Of a stretch of 64,000 nucleotides of DNA, positions 17,717-26,605 are shown piece after piece (the first letter of the stretch is position 1; the number at the start of each line of letters is the position of its first letter). The notes below the pieces were generated by a model. The model saw nothing but the letters and a program-made list of their open reading frames with translations, had not been told where the DNA came from and did no database searches. The stretch comes from Anaerolineaceae bacterium UBA6073. Its GTDB lineage: Bacteria > Chloroflexota > Anaerolineae > Anaerolineales > Anaerolineaceae. Where the stretch lies: assembly GCA_002436085.1 (NCBI GenBank), contig DIXT01000030.1, forward strand, positions 62,001-126,000, given 5' to 3'. The position numbers were made by a program, and so were the translations under genes.

Positions 17717-17813
17717 TTGTGCCTTTTATCACATTGACAGAAAGTCGTCTGTAAATATAATTATGTATGCTTTTTATCCAAAATAACTTAGTTAGTCAAT
17801 AATGGAGAAGATT

Positions 17814-18962
17814 ATGAAAAAGAGCACGTTGTTCGTTTTATTGGCAGTAGTTGCGCTTGCCCTGGTTGCCTGGGTTGGCTGCACTACCAAAGAGGCCGTA
17901 GAGGCACCCGCTGCTGAGGAAACTACCTCAGGGCTCAACGTGGTTGCGGCAAAATGGGCTGGCTCAGCGCATGCTGACGCTGCCTCCGAAGCCTTCAATC
18001 ACTGGAACGAGGACGATCCCCAGGAAGTTCCCCCGACCTGCGCGAAATGTCATAGTTCAACCGGTTTTCAGGATTATATTGGCGCTGACGGCTCCGAAAC
18101 TGGAAAAGTTGACGCTGCCGGCAAGATTGTCGACTCCATCAACTGCGCGACCTGCCACAACGATGCCGCGGACAAATTGGACGCTGCGAAATTACCCAAT
18201 GGAACAGAACTTTCCGCACTTGGTCAGAACGCGATTTGCTCCACCTGCCACAGCGGTATGGGTTCCTCCAAAGATGTTGCTGATAAAGTCGCCGGTCTGG
18301 CTGAAGATGATGTCATCGCCGACCAGGGCATTATGGGCGTTCACTATCTGGCTGCAGCCTCCACACAGGCAGGCGCTGACGGCGGTATGGGTTTCCAGTA
18401 CGAAGGTAAAACCTACGCCGGCACCTTCAAACACGCCGAACCGGTAAACTCTTGCACCGAATGCCACGACCCCCACAGCCTGCACACCCAGGAAGTCCCC
18501 GGCAGCGATGCCAATCTGTGCTCCACTTGCCACTCTGATGTGAAGAGCTACCAGGACTACAAGAAAATCTCTATGTCCAAAGTTGACTACGATGGCGACG
18601 GTACCGCGGAAAGCACTTACGATGAAATCGAAGGCGTGCGCGCCGTCCTGATCAAAGCCCTCGCCGGCTATTCCACCGCCAAATCCGGCGCAACCTTTGG
18701 CTTCAATCCCGCGGCCTACCCATACGCTTTCATCGATACCAATGCAGACGGCACCCTGAGCGAGGAAGAATCTGCTTTCCCGAATCAGTTCAAAGCCTTC
18801 ACCCCCCGCATGCTCAAAGCCGCCTACAACCTGATGTTCGTCACCAAGGATCCGGCTGCTTACATCCACAACGCGGACTACGCTCTGCAGCTCATGTACG
18901 ACTCCATCGAGAGCCTGTCAGAGTTCAGCGGTGTCAGCACCCAGGGTCTGGTTCGCCCCTAA
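17814..18962 (+). CDS. Pentaheme c-type cytochrome lipoprotein with EF-hand loop
   Basis: 382 residues from ATG 17814 (GGAG seven bases upstream). Signal peptide with Cys at a lipobox-like end (LVAWVGC), then a spacer, then five CxxCH motifs: CAKCH, CATCH, CSTCH, CTECH, CSTCH. It would be an extracytoplasmic, membrane-tethered electron carrier matured by the Ccm proteins encoded just upstream. In the C-terminal half, DTNADGTLSEEE fits a calcium-binding EF-hand loop, and DYDGDGTAES looks like a second, partial one. The overall domain family is not recognised. It is followed 41 bp later by the membrane reductase gene, its likely partner. Confidence 0.88.
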   Translation: MKKSTLFVLLAVVALALVAWVGCTTKEAVEAPAAEETTSGLNVVAAKWAGSAHADAASEAFNHWNEDDPQEVPPTCAKCHSSTGFQDYIGADGSETGKVDAAGKIVDSINCATCHNDAADKLDAAKLPNGTELSALGQNAICSTCHSGMGSSKDVADKVAGLAEDDVIADQGIMGVHYLAAASTQAGADGGMGFQYEGKTYAGTFKHAEPVNSCTECHDPHSLHTQEVPGSDANLCSTCHSDVKSYQDYKKISMSKVDYDGDGTAESTYDEIEGVRAVLIKALAGYSTAKSGATFGFNPAAYPYAFIDTNADGTLSEEESAFPNQFKAFTPRMLKAAYNLMFVTKDPAAYIHNADYALQLMYDSIESLSEFSGVSTQGLVRP

Positions 18963-19003
18963 TCAGGCGCGGAACCGCTCATAGAAATTGAGACGCGTAA
19001 ATC

Positions 19004-20296
19004 ATGGCCAAGAAAACTAAGCTGATAATTTTTGTAGCGCTCTTCCTGGCGCTTACTCTGACCCCGCTGGTAATTATGCTAGTCAATGCCAACTGGGCGC
19101 TGCCAATCCGGGATATCTCCGTTGCACTGGCGTTCTTCGGGATGACGATTGCTGGGATGCAATTTCTCCCGATTTCCCGCATCCCCTGGTTGTCCGAAGT
19201 GGTGGAGCTGGATAAGATGTACAAGATCCACCATGTGGTATCTGCCATCGCAGTTCTGCTGGTCGCTTTGCACCCCATCGTTTTGCTACTCACCGATACT
19301 GTGTACTTCAAGGGTTCCCTGATTATCAGCGGATGGCTTGGCTTGGCGGGTTTGGTCCTGATTGCGATCACGTCCATCTTTCGTAAGAAACTTAAAATCA
19401 GCTATACCACATGGCTGCTGATTCATGACCTGCTCACGCTTGTGATTATGGTCTTTGGTCTCATGCACATGTTCCAGCGCAATTACTACATGCGTGATAC
19501 GGCCATGACTATTGCCTGGGTGATCCTGATCGTCATTTGGGGCGGGCTGGCGCTTTACATCCGCTTGATTCGCCCTCTGATCCTTGCCCGGCACCCATAT
19601 GCTGTGAGTAAGGTTGTGGAAGAAGCTAAGGACACCTATTCCGTCTACCTCAAAGCCGATGGTTTTAAGCGCGCGGCGTTCAAAGCTGGTCAGGTTGCCT
19701 GGATTAGCAAAGGCCCCTCGCCTTTTGTCATCAGCCGTAACCCCTTCTCCTACTCCGGAAGCACGGAATGGGAAGATATACGCTTCTCAATCAAGAAAGC
19801 CGGCGATTTTACCAACACTATTCCAGACCTGAAACCAGGCGACCGGATGTTTGTTGATGGTCCGTACGGCACCTTTGATCTGAAAAACCCGCGCATGCAA
19901 AAAGGGTTGGTGCTGATGGGCGGCGGTATTGGTATCGCTCCTGTGATGAGCATTGTCAACACGATTGCGGATACCGGCGATAAACGGCCTGTGTACGTGT
20001 TCTACGGCGACCTGTGTGAAGACACCGTGCTCTTCGCGAATGAATTTGAAGAGCTCAAGTCCCGTATGAATCTGACCGTGGTTCAGGTACTCGAAAGGCC
20101 TCTGGATGCCGAGAAATGCAAGTACAAAGGCTACATCACGAAGGACCTGCTGCTCAGCACCCTGCCGGAGAACTATAAGGACCTGTATTACTTTATGTGC
20201 GGCCCAATGCCCATGATGAACGCGATGAACAAACATCTCACGGCCATGGGTGTGGACCCCGCTCAGATCGCTACTGAAAAGTACGAGATGGCATAA
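19004..20296 (+). CDS. Ferric reductase-like transmembrane flavoprotein
   Basis: 430 residues. The N-terminal half has six membrane helices with paired histidines (HHVVSAIAVLLVALHP and HDLLTLVIMVFGLMHMF) that fit bis-heme b binding in the ferric reductase / NOX family. The C-terminal half is a ferredoxin reductase-type FAD/NAD(P)H domain: FVISRNPFSYS (flavin), GPYGTFDL, the nucleotide-binding GGGIGIAPVMS and the terminal YYFMCGPMPMM. It should move electrons from cytosolic NAD(P)H across the membrane, plausibly to the pentaheme cytochrome encoded before it. A strong terminator ends the unit. Confidence 0.9.
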   Translation: MAKKTKLIIFVALFLALTLTPLVIMLVNANWALPIRDISVALAFFGMTIAGMQFLPISRIPWLSEVVELDKMYKIHHVVSAIAVLLVALHPIVLLLTDTVYFKGSLIISGWLGLAGLVLIAITSIFRKKLKISYTTWLLIHDLLTLVIMVFGLMHMFQRNYYMRDTAMTIAWVILIVIWGGLALYIRLIRPLILARHPYAVSKVVEEAKDTYSVYLKADGFKRAAFKAGQVAWISKGPSPFVISRNPFSYSGSTEWEDIRFSIKKAGDFTNTIPDLKPGDRMFVDGPYGTFDLKNPRMQKGLVLMGGGIGIAPVMSIVNTIADTGDKRPVYVFYGDLCEDTVLFANEFEELKSRMNLTVVQVLERPLDAEKCKYKGYITKDLLLSTLPENYKDLYYFMCGPMPMMNAMNKHLTAMGVDPAQIATEKYEMA

Positions 20297-20310
20297 AGCC
20301 TGTTGGATGA

Positions 20311-20344
20311 AAACAGACCTCCTGAAAAGGAGGTCTGTTCTTTA
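20311..20344 (+). terminator. Intrinsic terminator after the reductase gene
   Basis: 12-bp perfect stem AACAGACCTCCT / AGGAGGTCTGTT with a GAAA loop, followed by CTTT. Confidence 0.85.
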
Positions 20345-20467
20345 TGGCCGGCGATAGAACGCTAAGGGGGGGGTGTGTAGCTGCCCATTAGCGGAACCCC
20401 GTCAATAGATGTATGCTAACGAGAAATTGCCTGCGATTCTGACCTACCTGACACAGAGGGAATTAGT

Positions 20468-20593
20468 ATGCCCAAACACTCTGACCACGAACATATTCCA
20501 AGCAAGACACTGGATCGTAAACTGAATTGGATCCTTATCATGCAGTTTGTTCTCCTGGCGCTCATCGCAGTCCTGTATGTTTTGGGCAGGTGA
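20468..20593 (+). CDS. Small single-helix membrane protein (41 aa)
   Basis: ATG 20468 with GAGGGA seven bases upstream. A polar, His-rich N-terminus (MPKHSDHEHIPSK) is followed by one membrane helix from about residue 21 to 39 and a final GR. No family recognised. The good ribosome site and clean amphipathic-to-hydrophobic layout support a real gene. Confidence 0.6.
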   Translation: MPKHSDHEHIPSKTLDRKLNWILIMQFVLLALIAVLYVLGR

Positions 20594-20801
20594 TTCGAAA
20601 ATATCCACCCAACGGCCGCTGGTGATCCATCCAGCAATGCAAGCTTAGGCAGCGGGCCGACGCGGCTGCTTTTCCCCCTTCGAGCTGACTGCGTTCCAAG
20701 CCCTGGCATTGATATTGCAACGAAAGCGCTAACACGACCCGCCGCGCTATTTTACGCACCCATACAGCCGGGCAGGCGCGTCGCAAGAGCCGGAGGAAGG
20801 C

Positions 20802-21938
20802 ATGACGAGAGCATTTGGTGTGGATATCAGTAAATATCAAACCAGCCAGGATGGTACCAAGCGGCAGGACTTTAATGCCTTGCGCGCCCATACCGAAGAG
20901 GTGGTCTTCATCGCCGCGCGGGCAGGGGTCTGCTGGGGTTACAAAGACCCGATGTTTGATTATTACTGGAGCGAAATGGCCCGCATCCAGGTTTGCCGCA
21001 TGGCTTACCTGGTGGTGTACTTCGGCGAAAGCGCAATTTCACAAATGGACGCGCTCTTCAAAATCGTCGAAGGCAAGGCAAACTGGACGCACGACCGCCT
21101 GGTCCTGGATCTTGAAGTGGCAGGCATTAACACCCGCGAGCGCATAACTTCCACCACCCAAAAATGCCTGGATATCTGCAAAGCCCGCACCGGCATGTAC
21201 CCGATTTGCTATTCGCGCGCCTCCTGGGTCAACACCTACCTCAGGATAGACCAGCTTCCGCGCCTGGACTGGTGGCTGGCAACCTATAAAAAACCTTATC
21301 CGTACCCGACCTATACCCCGGAGCATCCTGGTCCGCCTGATTTACCCCGGGGAGTGGATACCTACCTGATCCATCAGACTGGCGACAAGAACAAAGCCAT
21401 AGGGTCCGCCAGCCGCTATATGGATTTTGATCGCTGGAACGGTAGCAAAGCCGATGTCTTGCGCTACTTCAGCAACCCTGATTATGTCAATCCCAACCCG
21501 CCTCCGCCGGACCCCGGCGCAGTTCTCTTCCGCGCGCGCTGCGTGGTTTCAGCCCTCTACAAACGTGAAGGCCCCGGCGCCCGCTACAGCGTGGTGGGCT
21601 CGTTGAATATCGGAGAAGAAGTCGATGTTTATGAGGTCAAAGACGATTGGTATCGTATTGACCCGCAGGCTTCCGTGTGGTGCTCCGGAAACGCGCGCTA
21701 TATGCGCCCGTTGGACCCAGGCCAACCCGACCCGGGGAGGCAGCCTTTGTTCAAGGTGAAGGTAATCGTCACCGCGCTTTATAAACGGCGCGGACCCAGC
21801 GCAAGTTATGCTATTACAGGATACCTGCGGAAGGGGGAGGAAGTCCACGTCTATGAAGTCACGAACAATTGGTACCGCATTGATGCGGAAAACCAGGTAT
21901 GGTGTTCGGGGGCTCCGCAGTACACGCAAAAAATCTGA
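20802..21938 (+). CDS. GH25 lysozyme with two C-terminal SH3-type repeats
   Basis: 378 residues, ribosome site CGGAGGAAGG. The N-terminal GH25 muramidase domain shows GVDISKYQ (Asp8) and the catalytic strand LVLDLEV (about 100-106), and ends in DRWNG near 210. Two similar modules of about 65 residues follow (VLFRARCVVSALYKREGPG... and LFKVKVIVTALYKRRGPS...), each with VYEVxxxWYRID and VWCSG, which resemble bacterial SH3 cell-wall-binding repeats. No signal peptide is visible, so export would need another route, as for phage-type lysins. It may cleave peptidoglycan glycan strands. Confidence 0.88.
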   Translation: MTRAFGVDISKYQTSQDGTKRQDFNALRAHTEEVVFIAARAGVCWGYKDPMFDYYWSEMARIQVCRMAYLVVYFGESAISQMDALFKIVEGKANWTHDRLVLDLEVAGINTRERITSTTQKCLDICKARTGMYPICYSRASWVNTYLRIDQLPRLDWWLATYKKPYPYPTYTPEHPGPPDLPRGVDTYLIHQTGDKNKAIGSASRYMDFDRWNGSKADVLRYFSNPDYVNPNPPPPDPGAVLFRARCVVSALYKREGPGARYSVVGSLNIGEEVDVYEVKDDWYRIDPQASVWCSGNARYMRPLDPGQPDPGRQPLFKVKVIVTALYKRRGPSASYAITGYLRKGEEVHVYEVTNNWYRIDAENQVWCSGAPQYTQKI

Positions 21939-21954
21939 GCCAAAGCTTAAATGA

Positions 21955-21985
21955 AAATGGCTGCCTATTAGGCAGCCATTTTTTT
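21955..21985. terminator. Intrinsic terminator
   Basis: Perfect stem TGGCTGCCT / AGGCAGCCA with ATT loop, flanked by A and T runs; serves the lysozyme gene and possibly the convergent small gene. Confidence 0.85.
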
Positions 21986-21997
21986 GTTAATTGCGGT

Positions 21998-22168
21998 TTA
22001 AAGGTCGTTCAGGAGAACGGCCAGGGCAAGCAAAACAAAGCCAGCCAAGACGAGCCAGAAGGCGTATTGTGCCAGGACGGCGATGATGCCCAATTGGGCA
22101 AGCAAGCCTGCTACTGCAAGGACAAGCGCGACAATAAAAGTAACAAATTTTGGTGCGGAAAGTTTCAT
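21998..22168 (-). CDS. Small two-helix membrane protein (56 aa)
   Basis: ATG 22168 with AAAAGGAGC upstream. The protein MKLSAPKFVTFIVALVLA continues into two hydrophobic helices (about 8-31 and 36-53) and ends LLNDL. No family name can be given with certainty; it resembles the many short membrane proteins of Anaerolineae. It is convergent with the lysozyme gene. Confidence 0.75.
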   Translation of the reverse strand: MKLSAPKFVTFIVALVLAVAGLLAQLGIIAVLAQYAFWLVLAGFVLLALAVLLNDL

Positions 22169-22322
22169 AATAAGCTCCTTTTGATTAAATATGAACGATT
22201 GTCAAAACTCATCTTAACTCCATTGGCGCGTACTGTCAAGAGCTGAGCTGGCGCAAAGACGATGCATAAAACTGCCTGTGAACGGTCTGCTCCTCAATAA
22301 CCCGAACGTTCTTACCACGGGC

Positions 22323-22331
22323 TGATATAAT
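22323..22331 (+). promoter_or_regulatory. Extended -10 promoter element
   Basis: TGATATAAT, perfect extended -10, 27 bp before the CDGSH gene start. Confidence 0.6.
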
Positions 22332-22358
22332 CCTCTTACTACCAAAAAGGACGGTCCT

Positions 22359-23090
22359 ATGAGTCAGGAAGTAGATTCCATTAGCCAGCCGGGCATTTCC
22401 ATCGCTAGGAATGGCCCTTACATCGTGGAAGGCGCGGTTCCCCTCGTCCGCAAAACACAGATTGTCTCTGAGTACGGAGAACCACTCAGCTGGCAGCTGC
22501 TTTCAAGGTATGAGGTGCCTCGGGAACGCTACCGCCTCTGCCGCTGTGGGAAATCAAAACAAATGCCCTTCTGCGATAACACGCACTTGCTTAAACCCTT
22601 TGACGGCAGAGAAACAGCCTCCACCGACGGGAGCGAGGATGATTCCATCGTGCTGCCGGGCGGCAAGCAGATCATTGTTCATCTGTACCGTGATTTGTGC
22701 ATGAGTTCGGGTTATTGCAACCTGCGCAATACGGGCATTGTTCGTCTGACGGCGGAATCCGAGGACACGCTTAAACGTTCCCTGGCAATTGCGATGATCG
22801 AACGCTGCCCATCCGGCGCGCTGACCTTCCAGCTCGATCCGGATGAACCGGAAATTGAGCCTGACCTGCCGCTGGAAATCGCTGAAACGTTTGAAATTAC
22901 TTCCCACGGCTCAATTCGCGGTCCGCTGTGGGTAACCGGATACCTGAAGATAAAGCGGTCGGATGGGCTGCCTTTCGCGGCGCGCAACCGGGTGACTCTA
23001 TGCTGCTGCGGGAATTCCCGCAACAAGCCGCTGTGCGACGGCACGCATAGGCGCGACGCTGAATGGGAAGCGGAATGGAAAAAGAAATAG
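22359..23090 (+). CDS. CDGSH iron-sulfur protein with central 4Fe-4S-like domain
   Basis: 243 residues with three cluster-binding parts. A first CDGSH module has Cys61, Cys63, Cys72 and His76 (CRCGKSKQMPFCDNTH). A central divergent ferredoxin-like mono-cluster domain has Cys114, Cys120 and Cys150 (DLCMSSGYC ... RCPSGAL). A second CDGSH module has Cys215, Cys217, Cys226 and His230 (CCCGNSRNKPLCDGTH). CDGSH motifs bind [2Fe-2S] with one His ligand and are linked to redox or cluster transfer. The role in this organism is unknown. It is convergent with the molybdenum hydroxylase gene, only 10 bp apart. Confidence 0.9.
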   Translation: MSQEVDSISQPGISIARNGPYIVEGAVPLVRKTQIVSEYGEPLSWQLLSRYEVPRERYRLCRCGKSKQMPFCDNTHLLKPFDGRETASTDGSEDDSIVLPGGKQIIVHLYRDLCMSSGYCNLRNTGIVRLTAESEDTLKRSLAIAMIERCPSGALTFQLDPDEPEIEPDLPLEIAETFEITSHGSIRGPLWVTGYLKIKRSDGLPFAARNRVTLCCCGNSRNKPLCDGTHRRDAEWEAEWKKK

Positions 23091-23100
23091 TCAGGAAAGC

Positions 23101-25923
23101 TTAGGTCAGCGGGAACTCCCGCAGGTACGCGAGCACTTCCTCCGCGCGGATAGGCAGGCGGAAAACCCTCAATCCAATTGCGTTATAGAGCGCGTTGGCG
23201 ACCGCGGGCGGGGTGGGGATGCTCACAATTTCGCCCACGCCTTTCGCCCCGAACGGCCCCTCAGCAGTTGGGTGTTCCACCAGTATGGATTTCACCCGCG
23301 GGCTGTCCGGCATGCGCGGGATGGGGTAGCGCGCCATCCGGTCTGTTTCCACAACGCCGGCATTGACGCGGAATTCTTCCATCAAAGCGTGCCCTACGCC
23401 CATCACCACGCCGCCTTCCACCTGTCCCTGAAAACCCAGTGGATTAAGTACCCGCCCGGCGTCGTTCGCGGATATTACCTGCAGCACCTGCAGGCTGCCG
23501 GTTTCCAGCGAGACCTCAATCTCGACCGCCTGCGCGCTGAAAGAGTAAGCAAAGTGAATGGGATCCGGACCACCGAGCGGACTGGTCTTTGGGGCATGAT
23601 ATACGCTGCGGATGGACCTGCCAGTCGGGCTGGCGTCCATCAGGGCGGCGATTTCCTTCCAGGGCATGCTGTGGGCGTGGGCTGCGTCAAGCACTTCAGG
23701 CGAGTCTGTCCACGCGCCTGATGCGTTGAAGCGGATTTCATCGGGTTCAGTATTCCAGCGGACCGCAAGATTCGCCAGAATATGCTGCCTGAGCTCTTTG
23801 GCTGCCAGCAGGGCGGCGTTCCCCGTGACAAAAGTCTGGCGTGAGGCGGTGGTTGGTCCGCTGTCCGGGGTGAGGTCGGTATCCATCACGAAAATGTCCA
23901 CATCCTGCGGGTCGCGCGCGAATACTTCCGCCGCGATGAGCTGCAAGGTGGTCACCAGCCCCTGTCCGATTTCCGCGGCAGCCGTACGCACCTGCAGACT
24001 GCCGTCCAGTCGCAATTCTACGTCAGCCGCGCCGGCATCATCGGCGCCGCTGCCCAGGCCGGTGTTTTTGTAAGCCGCAGCAACGCCCCAGCAGCGCAAA
24101 TATTGCTTGCCGCCGCGCATGACGCGCCTGGGGATAAAGGGATCTTCCCCCGCGGCCTCGCGCAGCGCGTGTTCAACTGCCCGCAAGCAATCCGGCAAAC
24201 CGACGCTGCTTTCGAGCAGTTGGTTGGTATTGGTCAGGCTGCCTGTATGCAGCGCGTTGATCTTGCGCAGTTCCAGCGGGTCCAGCCCCAGCTTGTGCGC
24301 CAAAATGTCCATCATGCTTTCTATCGCGAAGGCGGACTGAAGCACGCCAAAACCGCGGAAAGCCCCGGCTGGCGGATTATTCGTATAAACAGCGTAGCAG
24401 TCGGACTTGACATGCGGAATGACATACGGACCGCTTGAATGCGTGGTCGCGCGGGTCATCACTTTTTCGCCGAGCGAAGCGTACGCGCCGGTATCGCCGA
24501 AAAGCTCGGTCTCCGCGGCGACCAGCAGGCCGTTCTTGCGTGCGCCCAGCTTCACCCGGATTTGGGTGGCATGCCGTTTGGGGTGCACCAGCAGGCTTTC
24601 GCGCCGGCTGAACAATAATTTCACCGGTTTGCCCGCCGCACGGGAGAGCAAGGAAGCGTGGATCTGGCCAGCGATGTCCTCTTTTCCGCCGAAGCCGCCG
24701 CCCGTGAGCTGCCCGCGTATGCGCACCTGCTCTTCCGGGACGCCGAGCGCCGCCGCAACCTGACTGCGGTCGGAATAAGGTATCTGCGAACCTACGTAAA
24801 CTTCCATACGGCCGTCCGGCAGTGGTACTGCTATGCTGCATTCCGGTTCCATGAACAAGTGGTCCGTAAAGGGCGTGAAAAAGCTGTGTTCGACAATGAC
24901 CTCAGCATCCCGAAATCCTTGTTCGGGATCGCCTTTGCGAACCTTGATATGCTTGAGCAGGTTTCCGTTTTCGTGCAAGCGGGCTGCTTCTGCCAGAAGC
25001 GCCACTTGGGGCGTGGAAAGCGCTGGCAGGGGTTCCAGTTCCACCTGGATGAGCGCCGCAGCGGCATCCGCGTTGGCCTGTGTGTCCGCGGCAACCAGCG
25101 CCAGGGCGTCCCCTACCGTGCGGACGCGCTCCCCCAAACCCACCAGAATTGGCCAATCGCTGGTGAACAATCCATGCTGCCGCGCCGCGGGCAGGTCTTC
25201 GGCGGTGAGGACAACCTGCACGCCCTCATGCGCCAGGGCGGCGCTGATATCCAGAGAGCGCAAGATCGCATGAGGAACGTTCGCACGCAGAACACGCGCA
25301 AAGAGCATCCCTGGGAACGTGAGGTCATCCGTAAAAATGGCAGAGCCGTCGGCTTTGGCGGCTGCGTCCGGGCGGGGATGCAGGGTGCCGATGGCGCTGT
25401 TTTCTGCAGGTACCATGCTGATGTTGGGAGCAGGGAGAGGTCCGCCGTTGCGCATGACCGCGGCTGCCGCGAGCACCGCCTGCAGGATGGCTTCATACGC
25501 GCCGCAGCGGCAGAGCACATCCTTAAGCGCGGACTTCAGTTCAGCGTAATCCGGGTCCGGGTGTTTCAGGAGATAGGCGTAGGCATTCAGAATTTGCGTG
25601 GGCGTACAGAAGCCGCATTGTATCGCGCCGTAGCTCGCGAAGGCTGCCTGCAGCGGATGCGAGCTGCCCGGGCTGGGGGAGAGCGCCCTCAGCCCCTCAA
25701 TCGTGAGGACGGATTTGCCCGCGGCTTTTCGGGCGGGGTAGAGGCAGGACTTGACTGGTTTATCATCCACCAGCACGGTGCAAATGCCGCAGCGTCCTTC
25801 GCCGCAGCCGATTTTGGTGCCGGTCAGGCGCAAACGGTCCCGCAATAAGGAGGCAAGCGTTTCGCCGGGAACTTCAGGGAGGGAGTAAGAGCTGCCATTG
25901 ATTTTTAATTCAATAATTGCCAC
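23101..25923 (-). CDS. Fused molybdenum hydroxylase (xanthine dehydrogenase/aldehyde oxidoreductase type)
   Basis: 940 residues. The N-terminal 160 carry two [2Fe-2S] sites: the plant-type C40/C45/C48/C60 and the alpha-helical QCGFCTP ... CRCG. The rest is the molybdopterin-binding catalytic subunit with GGGFGGKED, GAFRGFGVLQ, the TASRQTFVTGNA segment, and GAKGVGE with the likely catalytic Glu near the end. No FAD domain is present, as in the aldehyde oxidoreductase of Desulfovibrio. Substrate (aldehyde, purine or other heterocycle) is not clear. The start is GTG, with no ribosome site but a TATAAT only 6 nt upstream, suggesting a leaderless message. Confidence 0.92.
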   Translation of the reverse strand: MAIIELKINGSSYSLPEVPGETLASLLRDRLRLTGTKIGCGEGRCGICTVLVDDKPVKSCLYPARKAAGKSVLTIEGLRALSPSPGSSHPLQAAFASYGAIQCGFCTPTQILNAYAYLLKHPDPDYAELKSALKDVLCRCGAYEAILQAVLAAAAVMRNGGPLPAPNISMVPAENSAIGTLHPRPDAAAKADGSAIFTDDLTFPGMLFARVLRANVPHAILRSLDISAALAHEGVQVVLTAEDLPAARQHGLFTSDWPILVGLGERVRTVGDALALVAADTQANADAAAALIQVELEPLPALSTPQVALLAEAARLHENGNLLKHIKVRKGDPEQGFRDAEVIVEHSFFTPFTDHLFMEPECSIAVPLPDGRMEVYVGSQIPYSDRSQVAAALGVPEEQVRIRGQLTGGGFGGKEDIAGQIHASLLSRAAGKPVKLLFSRRESLLVHPKRHATQIRVKLGARKNGLLVAAETELFGDTGAYASLGEKVMTRATTHSSGPYVIPHVKSDCYAVYTNNPPAGAFRGFGVLQSAFAIESMMDILAHKLGLDPLELRKINALHTGSLTNTNQLLESSVGLPDCLRAVEHALREAAGEDPFIPRRVMRGGKQYLRCWGVAAAYKNTGLGSGADDAGAADVELRLDGSLQVRTAAAEIGQGLVTTLQLIAAEVFARDPQDVDIFVMDTDLTPDSGPTTASRQTFVTGNAALLAAKELRQHILANLAVRWNTEPDEIRFNASGAWTDSPEVLDAAHAHSMPWKEIAALMDASPTGRSIRSVYHAPKTSPLGGPDPIHFAYSFSAQAVEIEVSLETGSLQVLQVISANDAGRVLNPLGFQGQVEGGVVMGVGHALMEEFRVNAGVVETDRMARYPIPRMPDSPRVKSILVEHPTAEGPFGAKGVGEIVSIPTPPAVANALYNAIGLRVFRLPIRAEEVLAYLREFPLT

Positions 25924-25929
25924 GATTTA

Positions 25930-25935
25930 ATTATA
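25930..25935 (-). promoter_or_regulatory. -10 element just before the GTG start (leaderless promoter)
   Basis: TATAAT on the minus strand ends 6 nt before the GTG of the hydroxylase gene. Transcription would begin at or next to the start codon. Confidence 0.4.
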
Positions 25936-26129
25936 GTACGTGTTCGTCAGACTCTTTAGTCTGCGAAGCAAAAGACAGCGCGTTCAATCACATCAATTTC
26001 CTCCAAGACATGGAAGCTGATCTAACTGTGAAAGCTGCACATGGATTTCCTGTAGAGGTCACCATCGATTCTTTGCAAACAGGCTGTGCTACAATAAACA
26101 ACACAAACATTAAACATAAGGAGCTAAGC

Positions 26130-26603
26130 ATGAAAGGTAATAAAAATGTCCTGGAAGTTTTAAACGATTTACTCTCGGATGAATTGACCGCGATTAACCA
26201 GTATATGGTTCATGGCGAGATGGCTGAGGATTGGGGCTACCCCGTGCTGCACGAAGCAATCGAAAAACGCGCCATCACCGAAATGCGCCACGCCGAAAAG
26301 CATATCGTCCGCATCCTGTTCCTGGAAGGCATCCCGATTGTTAGCAATCTCAAAGCTATCCATATCGGCGCGGACGTCCCCAAGATTTTTGCGAACGACC
26401 ACGCCGCTGAACAGGAAGCTATCGATAAGTACAACGCGGCCATCAAGGTTTGCGTGGAAGCTGGCGATAATGGCACCAAAGAAATGCTCGACGCGATCCT
26501 GGTGGACGAAGAAGACCACATTGATTACATCGAGACCGAGATGAGCAAAATGGAACAGATGGGTCTGACCTTCTACCTGTCTACCCTCACTAAAGAAAGC
26601 TAA
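26130..26603 (+). CDS. bfr: Bacterioferritin
   Basis: 157 residues from ATG 26130, preceded by ATAAGGAGC; the longer open frame upstream has no protein-like content. All ferroxidase ligands match bacterioferritin numbering: Glu18, Glu51, His54, Glu94, Glu127, His130. Met52 in TEMRHAE is the heme ligand position. It stores iron in a 24-mer shell and detoxifies ferrous iron and oxygen species. No Bfd gene is adjacent. Confidence 0.96.
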   Translation: MKGNKNVLEVLNDLLSDELTAINQYMVHGEMAEDWGYPVLHEAIEKRAITEMRHAEKHIVRILFLEGIPIVSNLKAIHIGADVPKIFANDHAAEQEAIDKYNAAIKVCVEAGDNGTKEMLDAILVDEEDHIDYIETEMSKMEQMGLTFYLSTLTKES

Positions 26604-26605
26604 TT

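Noticed and set aside
24658..25848. 396-codon plus-strand open frame
   Set aside because: Antisense shadow of the molybdenum hydroxylase.
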